A DNA stretch of 64,000 nt from Mycolicibacterium pulveris. Lineage in GTDB: Bacteria; Actinomycetota; Actinomycetes; Mycobacteriales; Mycobacteriaceae. The stretch is from NCBI RefSeq assembly GCF_010725725.1, contig NZ_AP022599.1, forward strand, positions 2,480,001 to 2,544,000, written 5' to 3'. Positions 8,978-17,137 of this stretch are shown here, in pieces. A program made the position numbers and the translations under genes. Position 1 is the stretch's first letter. The number at the start of each line of letters is the position of its first letter. Under the pieces are notes generated by a model that searched no databases, was not told the origin of the DNA, and saw only the letters and a list, made by a program, of their open reading frames with translations.

Positions 8978-8992
8978 ATACCCCGCCGGTAT
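8978..8992. promoter_or_regulatory. CsoR/CstR-type operator 3
   Basis: ATACCCCGCCGGTAT, one base shorter and less symmetric than copies 1 and 2, starting 27 bases after copy 2. It lies just before the regulator gene, in the expected start region of the rightward transcript. Confidence 0.75.
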
Positions 8993-8994
8993 AG

Positions 8995-9291
<297 letters not shown>

Positions 9292-9320
9292 GACAAAACG
9301 ACCGAGGGAAGGAAGTCATC

Positions 9321-9722
9321 ATGGGAATCGCGCTATCCACCAGTTTGAAGGCCCCGTTCGATGAAGCGGTGACGCGGACCCGGGAGGCGCTCGCCGACCA
9401 GGGTTTCGGCGTGCTCACCGAGATCGACGTGAAGGCCACGTTGAAGACCAAACTCGACGAGGACATGGAGAACTACCTGATCCTCGGCGCGTGTAACCCG
9501 CCGCTGGCGCACCAGGCGCTCGGCGTGCAACGCCAGATCGGGCTGCTGCTGCCGTGCAACGTCGTGGTCCGCAGCGACCCCGACGACCAGGAGACGACGC
9601 TCGTCGAGGCGATGAACCCCGAGATCCTCGTCGACGTCACCGGCGAGTCCGGGCTGAAACCGGTCGCCAACGAGGTCACCACCAAGCTGCAGGCGGCGAT
9701 CGACGCGCTATCGAAGTCCTAG
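9321..9722 (+). CDS. DUF302 domain-containing protein
   Basis: A 133-residue protein almost entirely made of the DUF302 fold, recognised by GFGVLTEIDVKATLKTKLD (about residues 28-46) and LILGACNPPLAHQAL (about 52-66). The function of DUF302 proteins is unknown; they often occur beside sulfur- or redox-related genes. It lies 29 bases downstream of the CsoR/CstR-type regulator with GGAAGGAAG before the ATG, so the two form a short operon. The single Cys in the GACNPP loop is worth noting given the neighbours. Its stop codon overlaps the stop of the convergent oxidoreductase gene. Confidence 0.87.
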   Translation: MGIALSTSLKAPFDEAVTRTREALADQGFGVLTEIDVKATLKTKLDEDMENYLILGACNPPLAHQALGVQRQIGLLLPCNVVVRSDPDDQETTLVEAMNPEILVDVTGESGLKPVANEVTTKLQAAIDALSKS

Positions 9723-10813
9723 GCCAACGACGCCAGCGCCGTCTGCGGGTCATACCCGCCGAACTTGTGGAGTTCGTTGGCGCGCAGGCGATTCACCCAC
9801 GCCGGGTCGGCCAGCAGCGCACGTCCGATCGCGACGATGTCGAACTCCCCGGCGTCGAACTGCTCGACGAGGCGGTCGACCGGCGCGGGCTGAATGACCT
9901 GCCCGCGCCGTTCACTGCGAAACTGTGTCTCCAACCCGACCGAGCCGACCGCGATGACAGGCACTCCCGCCGCCTTCTTGGTCCACCCGGCGAGGCTGAG
10001 TTCGCTGTCGTGGTCGGGAAACGCGGGCAGGTAATGCCTGCGCGTCGAGGGGTGCAGGACGTCGACGCCCGCCTCGACCAGCGGTGTCAGCAGTTGCTGT
10101 AACTGCGTCGGGTCCCCGGCGATGGAGGCGGTGTAGTCGGTGCCCTTCCACTGCGAGAACCGGAAGATGATCGGATAGTCGGGGCCGACCGCCCGACGCA
10201 CCGCGGCCACCACCTCGGCGGGGAACCGGGTCCGCTCGATCAGCGAGCCACCGTAACCGTCGGTTCGCAGATTCGTCCGTTCCCAGAAGAATTGGTCCAA
10301 CAGATAGCCGTGCGCGCCGTGCAGTTCGACGGCGTCGAAGCCGATCTCGCGCGCGGTGGCCGCGCTTCGCGCGTACAGCTGCGCGAACCGGCTCAGTTCG
10401 TCGGCCCGCAGCGCACGCCCCTTCGGCCGGCCGTGCCCGTCCACCCCCGACGGGCTGACCGGCGCCACGCCGTCGGCGTCGCCGCGTTCGGCGCCCTGAT
10501 GCCACAGCTGTGCGGCGATGGTGGCGCCCTCGGCATGGACCGCCGCGACGACACGTCGCCAGCCGTCGAGCACGTTCTCGCCGGCGAGGGTCGGAATGCT
10601 GGACGGGTAACCCGCGGTGGGGTCGGGCAGCCGAATTCCCTCGGTGATGACCAGCCCGACGCCGCCGGCTGCACGCCGGCGGTAGTACTCGGCCACGTCG
10701 GCGCCCGGAACGCCGTCAGGGGAGGCCTGCCGGGTCATCGGCGCCATCGCGAAGCGGTTGGGAACTGTCATCGAGCGAACCGCAAGCGGTGTGAACAGAT
10801 CGTCGAGGGCCAT
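9719..10813 (-). CDS. NADH:flavin oxidoreductase (Old Yellow Enzyme family)
   Basis: A 364-residue FMN-dependent ene-reductase-type barrel. It begins LFTPLAVRSMTVPNRFAMAP, the standard family start, and carries the family active-site segment ELHGAHGYLLDQFFW (about residues 170-184). Members reduce activated C=C bonds of enones or nitro compounds with NAD(P)H. The start ATG 10813 is chosen by alignment with the family start; the open frame extends to 11128 but would cover the divergent methyltransferase start. No neighbour defines a substrate. Confidence 0.9.
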   Translation of the reverse strand: MALDDLFTPLAVRSMTVPNRFAMAPMTRQASPDGVPGADVAEYYRRRAAGGVGLVITEGIRLPDPTAGYPSSIPTLAGENVLDGWRRVVAAVHAEGATIAAQLWHQGAERGDADGVAPVSPSGVDGHGRPKGRALRADELSRFAQLYARSAATAREIGFDAVELHGAHGYLLDQFFWERTNLRTDGYGGSLIERTRFPAEVVAAVRRAVGPDYPIIFRFSQWKGTDYTASIAGDPTQLQQLLTPLVEAGVDVLHPSTRRHYLPAFPDHDSELSLAGWTKKAAGVPVIAVGSVGLETQFRSERRGQVIQPAPVDRLVEQFDAGEFDIVAIGRALLADPAWVNRLRANELHKFGGYDPQTALASLA

Positions 10814-10880
10814 GCACGCCTCAACGCCGCGGCCCCGACGGGCATTCCGGGCACAGATCACCGGCTGGGACAATGCGGAC

Positions 10881-11486
10881 ATGGTCGAGCAGAGCATCTG
10901 GATGCAGAAGGTCACGGCCGATCCCGGACATTCGCACTGGTATATCGAGCGTTTCCGGTCCATGGCGCGCGCAGGCGAGGACCTGGTCGGCGAAGCGCGG
11001 CTGGTGGACGCGATGGCGCCGCGCGGCGCGCGCATCCTCGACGCCGGCTGCGGGCCCGGCCGGTTGTGCGGGTATCTGTCCGCGGCCGGGCACCAGGTGG
11101 TCGGGGTCGACGTCGACCCGGTGCTCATCGAGGCCGCCGAGCAGGACTATCCGGGCCCGCGCTACCTTGTCGGCGACCTCGCCGAGCTCGACCTGCCGGC
11201 ACGCGGCATCCCCGAGCCGTTCGACGTCATCGTCTCGGCGGGCAACGTCATGACGTTCTTGGCACCGAGCACCCGGGTCCTGGTGCTGAGCCGATTGCGC
11301 GCCCACCTGGCCGCAGACGGCCGCGCGGTGATCGGGTTCGGCGCGGGCCGCGACTACCCGTTCGACCGGTTCTTCTCCGACGTGGCCGAGGCCGGGCTGG
11401 CGCCCGACCTGCTGTTGTCCACCTGGGATCTGCGGCCGTTCACCGAAGACTCCGACTTCCTGGTCGCGCTGCTACGGAGGGCGTAG
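10881..11486 (+). CDS. Class I SAM-dependent methyltransferase
   Basis: A 201-residue protein with the Rossmann-type SAM-binding motif ARILDAGCGPGRLCGYLS (about residues 47-64) followed by the acidic motif II VVGVDVD. The short length and lack of extra domains give no substrate. The start ATG 10881 places the SAM motif at the usual distance from the N terminus. It is divergent from the Old Yellow Enzyme gene (67 bases between starts) and converges on the VOC gene with nine bases between. I cannot name the methyl acceptor. Confidence 0.82.
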   Translation: MVEQSIWMQKVTADPGHSHWYIERFRSMARAGEDLVGEARLVDAMAPRGARILDAGCGPGRLCGYLSAAGHQVVGVDVDPVLIEAAEQDYPGPRYLVGDLAELDLPARGIPEPFDVIVSAGNVMTFLAPSTRVLVLSRLRAHLAADGRAVIGFGAGRDYPFDRFFSDVAEAGLAPDLLLSTWDLRPFTEDSDFLVALLRRA

Positions 11487-11495
11487 GCGCAAGCC

Positions 11496-11849
11496 TCAGC
11501 GCGCCAGCGGTTTGTAGAACACCAGCCCGTTGCCCTTGTTGTCGTACACGACCGCGCGGCGTTCGTGCGCGTCGTCGTAGGGGCCCTTGACGATGCCGCC
11601 GCCGCTGGCCTCGATCGCCTTCGCGGCGCCGTCGACGTCAGCGGTCTTGATCCCGACGACAACCTGGCCGGGGATCGGGTGGTCGACCGCGGTGGCCAGC
11701 GCCAGGGTGACGGAGCCGCCGTCCAGCGCGGCGAAATGCGCACCGTCGCGGAACTTCAACGACATCCCGAGCGTCTCGGTGTAGAACCGAATCGACTCGT
11801 CGAGATCGTCGGTCGACAGGATGATCATCCGGACGTCATGGTCGCTCAC
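11496..11849 (-). CDS. VOC (glyoxalase/bleomycin-resistance fold) family protein
   Basis: A 117-residue single VOC domain with the paired beta-alpha-beta-beta-beta modules: ILSTDDLDESIRFYTETLGMSLKFRDG near the start and VVVGIKTADVDGAAKAIEASGGGIV in the second half. Such proteins bind a divalent metal and act as lyases, dioxygenases or resistance proteins; the specific role is not visible. The gene lies 27 bases downstream of no obvious partner and ends close to the convergent methyltransferase. Confidence 0.8.
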   Translation of the reverse strand: MSDHDVRMIILSTDDLDESIRFYTETLGMSLKFRDGAHFAALDGGSVTLALATAVDHPIPGQVVVGIKTADVDGAAKAIEASGGGIVKGPYDDAHERRAVVYDNKGNGLVFYKPLAR

Positions 11850-11881
11850 ATTTCCTCCTCGTTGTACTCCATATCACTTGT

Positions 11882-13054
11882 TCAGTGACGTCGGTGGCGC
11901 AGGTCGATCGAGATGTCCGAACCGCCGCTGCCTGCCCACACCCCCATGCCGTGCAGTGCGACCGCGCGGCTGATGTCGGACGGCGAGACGATGCCGACGA
12001 GGCGTCCGTGGTCGAACACCAGGGCGCGGCCGTCGGTGCACCCGCTGAGCCGCGGCAGCAGGTCGCTGAGCGGTTCATCTGGTGTGGCCGACGGGATGTC
12101 CTGCGGCGGGCAGGCCACATCGCGCAGCCGAACCACAGCGTGGTCGCGGACCGGAACGCCGCGCAACCGGTTGAAGGTGACCAACCCCTCGACCCGGCCG
12201 AAACCGTCGACCAACGGAAAGGCGGAGTGGCGGCGCAGCAACACCACGTCGCGCAGAAAGTCGGCGACGGTGCGGTCACCGGAAACCGTCTCGGGGTCGG
12301 CGGTCATCACGTCGCGGACCCGCACCCCGGACAGCATCGAGGTGGTGCGGGCCTGGTGCTCTTCCGCGCTGGCCATCGTCACGATGAACAGCCCCAACAG
12401 AATCCACCACAATCCGCCCGTGCCGTAGATGACCCGAAGCAGACCCAGGCCGATCATCACGAAGCCGAACAGCCGTCCCGCGCGGGCGGCCCAGACCGTC
12501 GCCTCGAACTGGTCGCCGCGCCACGCCCAGATCGCCGCCCGCAGGATGCGGCCACCGTCCAGCGGCGCAGCCGGAATGAGGTTGAACACGCCCAGCACCA
12601 CGTTGATCAACGCCAGGTAGGACAACACCGCCACGGTCAGCGAACTGAGCCCCGCGCCGTCGGCGAGCATCGCCGCGACGCCGAACACCGCGGCGAGCAG
12701 GAAACTGGTGAGCGGGCCCACCACCGCGATACGGAACGCCGCGCCCGGCGTCAACGCGTCGCCGCGCAGCCGCGCCACACCGCCGAGCAGCCACAGCGTG
12801 ATGTCCTCGACGCCGACGCCGTTGCGTCGCGCCCACACCGCATGCGCCAACTCGTGCGCCAGCAGCGACAACACGAACAGCGTGGCGGTCACGACCGCGG
12901 CGAGCACGTACTCCCAGGTCGCATAGCCCTCGGCGAGCACCCGGAACTGTACCGACAGGCCGATGACGAGCAACAGCACAATGCCCAACACGCTCCAGTG
13001 CACCCCGACGGACACACCGGCTAGCCGTCCCAGCCGTACCGTTGCCTTCACCAT
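11882..13054 (-). CDS. Site-2 protease family protein with CBS domains (Rip3-like)
   Basis: A 390-residue membrane protease. The N-terminal half has about six membrane segments with the zinc motif HELAH (LLAHELAHAVW, about residues 64-74) and the second active-site motif NLIPAAPLDGGRIL (about 157-170). The C-terminal half holds two CBS domains (RVRDVMTADPETVSGDRTVADFL and the following repeat). This architecture matches M. tuberculosis Rv2625c (Rip3), a DosR-regulon protein. Mycobacterial site-2 proteases release membrane-tethered regulators; the substrate here is not evident. I saw no clear DosR box directly upstream. Confidence 0.88.
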   Translation of the reverse strand: MVKATVRLGRLAGVSVGVHWSVLGIVLLLVIGLSVQFRVLAEGYATWEYVLAAVVTATLFVLSLLAHELAHAVWARRNGVGVEDITLWLLGGVARLRGDALTPGAAFRIAVVGPLTSFLLAAVFGVAAMLADGAGLSSLTVAVLSYLALINVVLGVFNLIPAAPLDGGRILRAAIWAWRGDQFEATVWAARAGRLFGFVMIGLGLLRVIYGTGGLWWILLGLFIVTMASAEEHQARTTSMLSGVRVRDVMTADPETVSGDRTVADFLRDVVLLRRHSAFPLVDGFGRVEGLVTFNRLRGVPVRDHAVVRLRDVACPPQDIPSATPDEPLSDLLPRLSGCTDGRALVFDHGRLVGIVSPSDISRAVALHGMGVWAGSGGSDISIDLRHRRH

Positions 13055-13129
13055 GGCTCCTTTCGTGGTTGACCCGGGATCCGCGGGCGGGATGGAGAAA
13101 CCGCAGGTCCCATCGCAGTCGAGTATCCG

Positions 13130-14473
13130 TTACCCCGGCGGGCCGGCAGCCGGAATCGAGGTGACAAGATCGGCCTCCCAGAGCGCCTCGACGATCGCGA
13201 GCCGGTTGAGTTGGTTGGTGCCTTCGTAGATCTGGTTCAGCCGCGCGTCACGCAATCGCTTCTCGACGCCGCCGGCGGCATGGGCGCCGTCGTCGCCCAG
13301 CAACTCCACGGCGCGCGCACAGACGGCGACCGCCCGGTCACCGCAGTAGGTCTTGGCCGCGCTCGACACCGCCTGCGTCGGCGGGACGTGGCGCACGCCC
13401 TGCCAGACCATGGCCCGCATGGCCATCGTTTCCAGCCACAGGTCGGCCAGCGCCAGCTGGACCTCCTGGTAGGAGAGCAGCGGTTTGCCCCCGAGCCGGG
13501 TCTGTCGACAGTAGGCGGTCGCCGCTTCGGTTGCGCCGCGGGCGATGCCGACCGCGATCGCCGCGACCGGTAGCCGGGAGTAGTTGAGCACGTTGCGGTT
13601 CAGCGCCCAGCCCGACCGCTCGGCGCCGACGCGGTTCTCGGTCGGAACGAACACGTCGTCGAAGAACAACTCCGTCGCGTCCGCGGCGCGCTGGCCGAGT
13701 TTGTGTTCGCTGCGGCCGGTGCGAAAGCCTGGGGTGCCGCGTTTCACGACGAAGCAGGTCCAGTCCCGGTCCACCCGGGCGTGCCCGCCGTCCTCGGGTT
13801 CCAGCGTCGCGAACACGGTGACCAGGTCCGCGTGCGCGCCACCGGTGATGAACACCTTCTGCCCGTTGAGCACGTAGCCGCCCGCGGCGCGACGCGCGGT
13901 GGTGCCGAACCTGGCCGCCGGCGCGCCCGCGGAGTCTTCGACGTCGGACCCGGCCGCGGGTTCGGTGATGGCGAAGGCGGCCAGCCGGGCTCGGCCGGCG
14001 CGGTTGTCGCGGGTGATCGGCACCAGCCAGCGACGCACGCTTGCCAGGTCGCCGCTGAGCTGCAGCGGCGCCAGGCCGAGACCGTGTGCCAGCACGCTCA
14101 GCCCGAGCCCGGCGCACACGCTGGACAGCTCCTCCGCCTTGAGTACCTCGTGGAACAGCGTCCCGTCACCGAGGAACGCGCCCAACGGCATCGTGCCCCA
14201 GGGCGGGGGCAGCTGTTCGGACTGCAACCCGGCCCTGGCCGCGGCGGTGAGCAGCGGGCGCGGGTCGTATCCGGCCGGGTCGGCGTCGGCCCGTTCGAGC
14301 AACGGTGTCAGTTCCCGGCGGGCGAAGTCGCGATAGGCCCGGCGGCGGCGCGCCAGCCGGCGCGGCAGCGTCTTGGTCTCACGCTCCCACAGGCTCACGT
14401 CGTCAAGGTCGATCAGCACGCGACCGACGGGCTTGAGCAGTGCTGCCGAGCGCCGCAGTTCGGTCGAAGTCAT
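13130..14473 (-). CDS. Acyl-CoA dehydrogenase family protein (second of pair)
   Basis: A 447-residue flavoprotein with the family layout: helical N domain, central beta domain with the FAD/substrate motif LAAFAITEPAAGSDVED (about residues 155-171), and a helical C domain ending in the RDARLNQIYEGTNQLNRL segment typical of the family C terminus. It oxidises an acyl-CoA thioester to the enoyl form. The start ATG 14473 overlaps the upstream acyl-CoA dehydrogenase stop (ATGA, 14470-14473), indicating translational coupling. The open frame upstream to 14902 is a shadow over that gene. Unequal paired dehydrogenases like this can form heteromers in mycobacteria, which is an inference here. Confidence 0.9.
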   Translation of the reverse strand: MTSTELRRSAALLKPVGRVLIDLDDVSLWERETKTLPRRLARRRRAYRDFARRELTPLLERADADPAGYDPRPLLTAAARAGLQSEQLPPPWGTMPLGAFLGDGTLFHEVLKAEELSSVCAGLGLSVLAHGLGLAPLQLSGDLASVRRWLVPITRDNRAGRARLAAFAITEPAAGSDVEDSAGAPAARFGTTARRAAGGYVLNGQKVFITGGAHADLVTVFATLEPEDGGHARVDRDWTCFVVKRGTPGFRTGRSEHKLGQRAADATELFFDDVFVPTENRVGAERSGWALNRNVLNYSRLPVAAIAVGIARGATEAATAYCRQTRLGGKPLLSYQEVQLALADLWLETMAMRAMVWQGVRHVPPTQAVSSAAKTYCGDRAVAVCARAVELLGDDGAHAAGGVEKRLRDARLNQIYEGTNQLNRLAIVEALWEADLVTSIPAAGPPG

Positions 14474-15609
14474 CGGGCACCTCCCAGGCTGTGGCGCAGG
14501 AGCAGCAGCTGGTCGGGTCCGCCGTGCATCGCCCGCAGCGCGGTGAGATCGCGCAGCCGCTTCGAAAGGCCGTACTCGTCCATGTAGCCGTAGCCGCCGA
14601 GGGTCTGCAGCGCGTCGGTGACGGCCCGCGTCGCGTGCTCGCCCGCCGCCAGCCGCGCATCCGCGGCCCAGCGCAGCAGTTCGGTCGGATCGAGGTCGGT
14701 GACCGGCGTGGCGGCGTGGCGGCGCAGCACGTCCGCCAGCACCGCGGTGTCGTGTTCGGCCTTGCCGAGAAGCAGTTTGACCGCGGCGTGTTCGATGATC
14801 GGTGCGCCGCCCTGTATCCGGGTGAGGGCGTACTGGGTCGCGTCCGTGACGGCGTGTTCGGCGGCGCCGAGCGCGATCGCCGCCTGACCGAGCCAGTCGC
14901 ATGCGACGGCGCGCCGTAGTTGTCGTTCGGCTGCTGGGCCCGTGGCGCGCACGTGGGCATCGTCGAGGCGTACCTGCTCGGCGTGCACGTCGGCGACGCC
15001 GCAGGCCCGCAACCCGATCCGCGTGCCGGTGGGCAGCAGACGAACACCGCCCAGGTCGGTGGGCACGACGACGACGGCCCAGGTGTCGTCGGTCGCGGGG
15101 CCGGTGCGCGCGGCGAGCACCAGCGCGTCGGCCCGCTGGGGTACAAGTGCGAAACGGGCTGTGCCGGAGAGCACTTGATCGCGCAGCATCAGGCCGTCAC
15201 CGAACGTCCGGGCGTCCAGCGCGATCCCGACGGGCGGGCCGAACGCCGCGGCCAGCCGGGCATCGCCCGCGATGCCAGAGGGCGGCGTGGCGCCGCCGAG
15301 CAGCACCACCGCCACGCCCTGTGCGTGGATCGCGGTGGCCAGCCCCGCGCACACGTGGCCGAGGCGGCGCAGCATGTCCAGCGATGTTGCGGCACCGTCG
15401 GTTTCGATGTGTTGGCCCCACACTCCCCAGCGGCCGGTGTCCGGTTCGGTGTCGGCGAGAAGCCCGAGCGCTGCGGCATCGGCCAACAGTGGTTCGACGG
15501 CGGCTAAGTCGCCGTCGGGCGATTCTTCGGCGAACAACCGCTGCCGCGCTTTCGCGCCGAACCGCTCCACCGTGTCCAGCAGGAGGTCGGTGTCGTCGAC
15601 GGCGGTCAT
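14470..15609 (-). CDS. Acyl-CoA dehydrogenase family protein (first of pair, divergent)
   Basis: A 379-residue acyl-CoA dehydrogenase-like protein, less canonical than its downstream partner. The C-terminal half has the family pattern (DWLGQAAIALGAAEHAVTDATQYALTR and LQTLGGYGYMDEYGLSKRLRD), but the central flavin-binding motifs are degenerate. Mycobacteria often encode such a degenerate subunit beside a canonical one, and the two assemble as a heteromer; whether that holds here is not tested. It overlaps both neighbours by ATGA: start with the acetoacetate-decarboxylase-like stop (15606-15609) and stop with the next start (14470-14473). Confidence 0.87.
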   Translation of the reverse strand: MTAVDDTDLLLDTVERFGAKARQRLFAEESPDGDLAAVEPLLADAAALGLLADTEPDTGRWGVWGQHIETDGAATSLDMLRRLGHVCAGLATAIHAQGVAVVLLGGATPPSGIAGDARLAAAFGPPVGIALDARTFGDGLMLRDQVLSGTARFALVPQRADALVLAARTGPATDDTWAVVVVPTDLGGVRLLPTGTRIGLRACGVADVHAEQVRLDDAHVRATGPAAERQLRRAVACDWLGQAAIALGAAEHAVTDATQYALTRIQGGAPIIEHAAVKLLLGKAEHDTAVLADVLRRHAATPVTDLDPTELLRWAADARLAAGEHATRAVTDALQTLGGYGYMDEYGLSKRLRDLTALRAMHGGPDQLLLLRHSLGGAR

Positions 15610-16523
15610 CGATTCGCCGTTTCGCTCACCACCCGATCCGGGCTCGCCGCGCTGATCAACCGTTCCGTATCGTGGTCGTAACGCACTGTGTGCTCACCGA
15701 ATTCGCGATCGGCACCCGGATAGCCGGCATACGGGCGATCGGACGGGCCCAGGTCTTCGCCGGCCGGGAGGATGGCGGTGTGGGTCAGGTAGGTCCGAGT
15801 GACGAGCGGCGTGGTGTCGAGGTCGAGATCGGCAAGGCCGCGGGCCACCGAATGGGTGCCCAGCGCCAGTTCGCCGCCGCGCAGTCCGGTCGCCACGTAT
15901 GCCCGGGTGGGCACGATGGTGCGGATCAGCCGGTTGTCCTTCACCGTGAAGGTCGTCAGCGGCGTGCGTTCCAGTGCGACTCGACCGGACCGACGAACCT
16001 CGAGGTGCAGGATTTCCTCGCCGCTTTCGCGCAGCGTGACCGATTGACGTTCGGGGAAGCTCTCAAATGCCATGTCGGCCACGAACTTCGGATAACCCCA
16101 GATACGTCGCCCGGCTTCGCAAGCGATGGCCGAGGTCACCGGCAGGTGCGCGACGAAGCCGCCGAACCCGTGCAGATAGCCGCTCGCCAGACCCAATACC
16201 GGCGGTGCGTCACGGTCCATCGTGCACAGCGGGCTGATCCCGATCTCCCCGTAGGGGCCTACGCTGGTCTCGAGGTAGTTGTACGCCACCACGGCGACCG
16301 CGGCGCGGCCGCGAGGGAGTCGCACCGGCCGCAACCGGTCAGACGGCAGAAGCGCGCGAACCGCGTCCTGGTCGGCGGTGAACACCCCCATGAAGCAGTC
16401 GGTGCGCCAATACCGAATCGGCAGATCGATGCTGGTGACGCCGATGTCCACGCCACGTTCGCTCGGACCGTCCCAGGCGAGAAACGAAGCCGACGATTGG
16501 CGCCGGCGGAACCGTGTTGTCAT
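15606..16523 (-). CDS. Acetoacetate decarboxylase-like family protein
   Basis: A 305-residue protein of the acetoacetate decarboxylase superfamily. The segment RRIWGYPKFVADMAFE (about residues 139-154) carries the lysine (Lys146) expected to form the Schiff base in true decarboxylases, preceded by the ASGYLHGFGGFVAHLPVTSA strand. Related proteins act as decarboxylases, dehydratases or cyclases on beta-keto substrates. The start ATG 16523 has GGGAGG seven bases upstream; frames from 16559 are less likely. It is the first gene of an overlapping three-gene operon with two acyl-CoA dehydrogenases, suggesting work on an acyl-CoA or keto-acid intermediate. Confidence 0.82.
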   Translation of the reverse strand: MTTRFRRRQSSASFLAWDGPSERGVDIGVTSIDLPIRYWRTDCFMGVFTADQDAVRALLPSDRLRPVRLPRGRAAVAVVAYNYLETSVGPYGEIGISPLCTMDRDAPPVLGLASGYLHGFGGFVAHLPVTSAIACEAGRRIWGYPKFVADMAFESFPERQSVTLRESGEEILHLEVRRSGRVALERTPLTTFTVKDNRLIRTIVPTRAYVATGLRGGELALGTHSVARGLADLDLDTTPLVTRTYLTHTAILPAGEDLGPSDRPYAGYPGADREFGEHTVRYDHDTERLISAASPDRVVSETANR

Positions 16524-16594
16524 CGTCGAACCTCCCACAGCCGTGAACAACTGGGACATATGTCGAAATTACGTCGGCACAGCGCGTCGACGTA

Positions 16595-16608
16595 GGGCCG
16601 AAAGACGT
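16595..16608. promoter_or_regulatory. Possible DosR-type box, weaker copy
   Basis: GGGCCGAAAGACGT fits GGGNCNNNNGNCCC in its left half but misses two of the last three bases. It starts 21 bases (two helical turns) before the better copy at 16616. Confidence 0.3.
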
Positions 16609-16615
16609 CGAAATA

Positions 16616-16629
16616 GGGCCGAAAGGCCC
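16616..16629. promoter_or_regulatory. Possible DosR-type box
   Basis: GGGCCGAAAGGCCC fits GGGNCNNNNGNCCC, the core of the hypoxia/NO regulator DosR box, and reads GGGCCTTTCGGCCC on the other strand. It lies 93 bases upstream of the leftward start 16523 and 101 bases upstream of the rightward start 16730, so either operon could respond. Confidence 0.42.
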
Positions 16630-16729
16630 ACGAGAACCTCGGGTGGCCGGGCATGTCGAAAACGACGAGACGGCTCCGTCTCACAGATGAGCGACCAACT
16701 AGGGTCGCCACTTGCGAAGGGAGAACCTC

Positions 16730-17137
16730 ATGGCCAAGTACCTGCTGCTCAAGCACTACCGGGGTGCGCCCGCCGCCGTCAACGACCTGCCGATGGATCA
16801 GTGGACACCGGCCGAGGTCGAGGCGCATCTGAAGTACATGAACGACTTCGCGGCCCGTTTGGAGGCCAGCGGCGAATACGTCGACAGCCAGGCCCTGGCG
16901 CCCGAAGGAACCTGGGTGCGCTACGACGGCGAAGGGAAGCCACCGGTGACCGACGGCCCGTTCGCCGAGACCAAGGACCTGATCGCGGGCTGGATGATCA
17001 TCGACGTCGACTCCTACCAACGGGCGCTCGAATTGGCAGGTGAGCTGTCGGCGGCGCCGGGCGCGGGCGGCAAGCCGATCCACGAGTGGCTCGAGGTGCG
17101 GCCGTTTCTGGGCGCGTCGCCGACGATCACCGAGTAG
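16730..17137 (+). CDS. YCII/DGPF-domain protein, ECF42 partner
   Basis: A 135-residue YciI-like protein with the namesake motif TDGPFAETKDL (about residues 70-80). DGPF proteins are the standard neighbours and probable functional partners of ECF42 sigma factors; the biochemical role is not firmly known. The start ATG 16730 has AAGGGAG six bases upstream. The stop codon is directly followed by the GTG start of the sigma gene, so the two are translationally linked. Confidence 0.87.
   Translation: MAKYLLLKHYRGAPAAVNDLPMDQWTPAEVEAHLKYMNDFAARLEASGEYVDSQALAPEGTWVRYDGEGKPPVTDGPFAETKDLIAGWMIIDVDSYQRALELAGELSAAPGAGGKPIHEWLEVRPFLGASPTITE

Noticed and set aside
13055..13129. Possible DosR box upstream of the Rip3-like gene
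   Set aside because: GGTCCCATCG/GGGACCTGCGG gives only one half of the motif.
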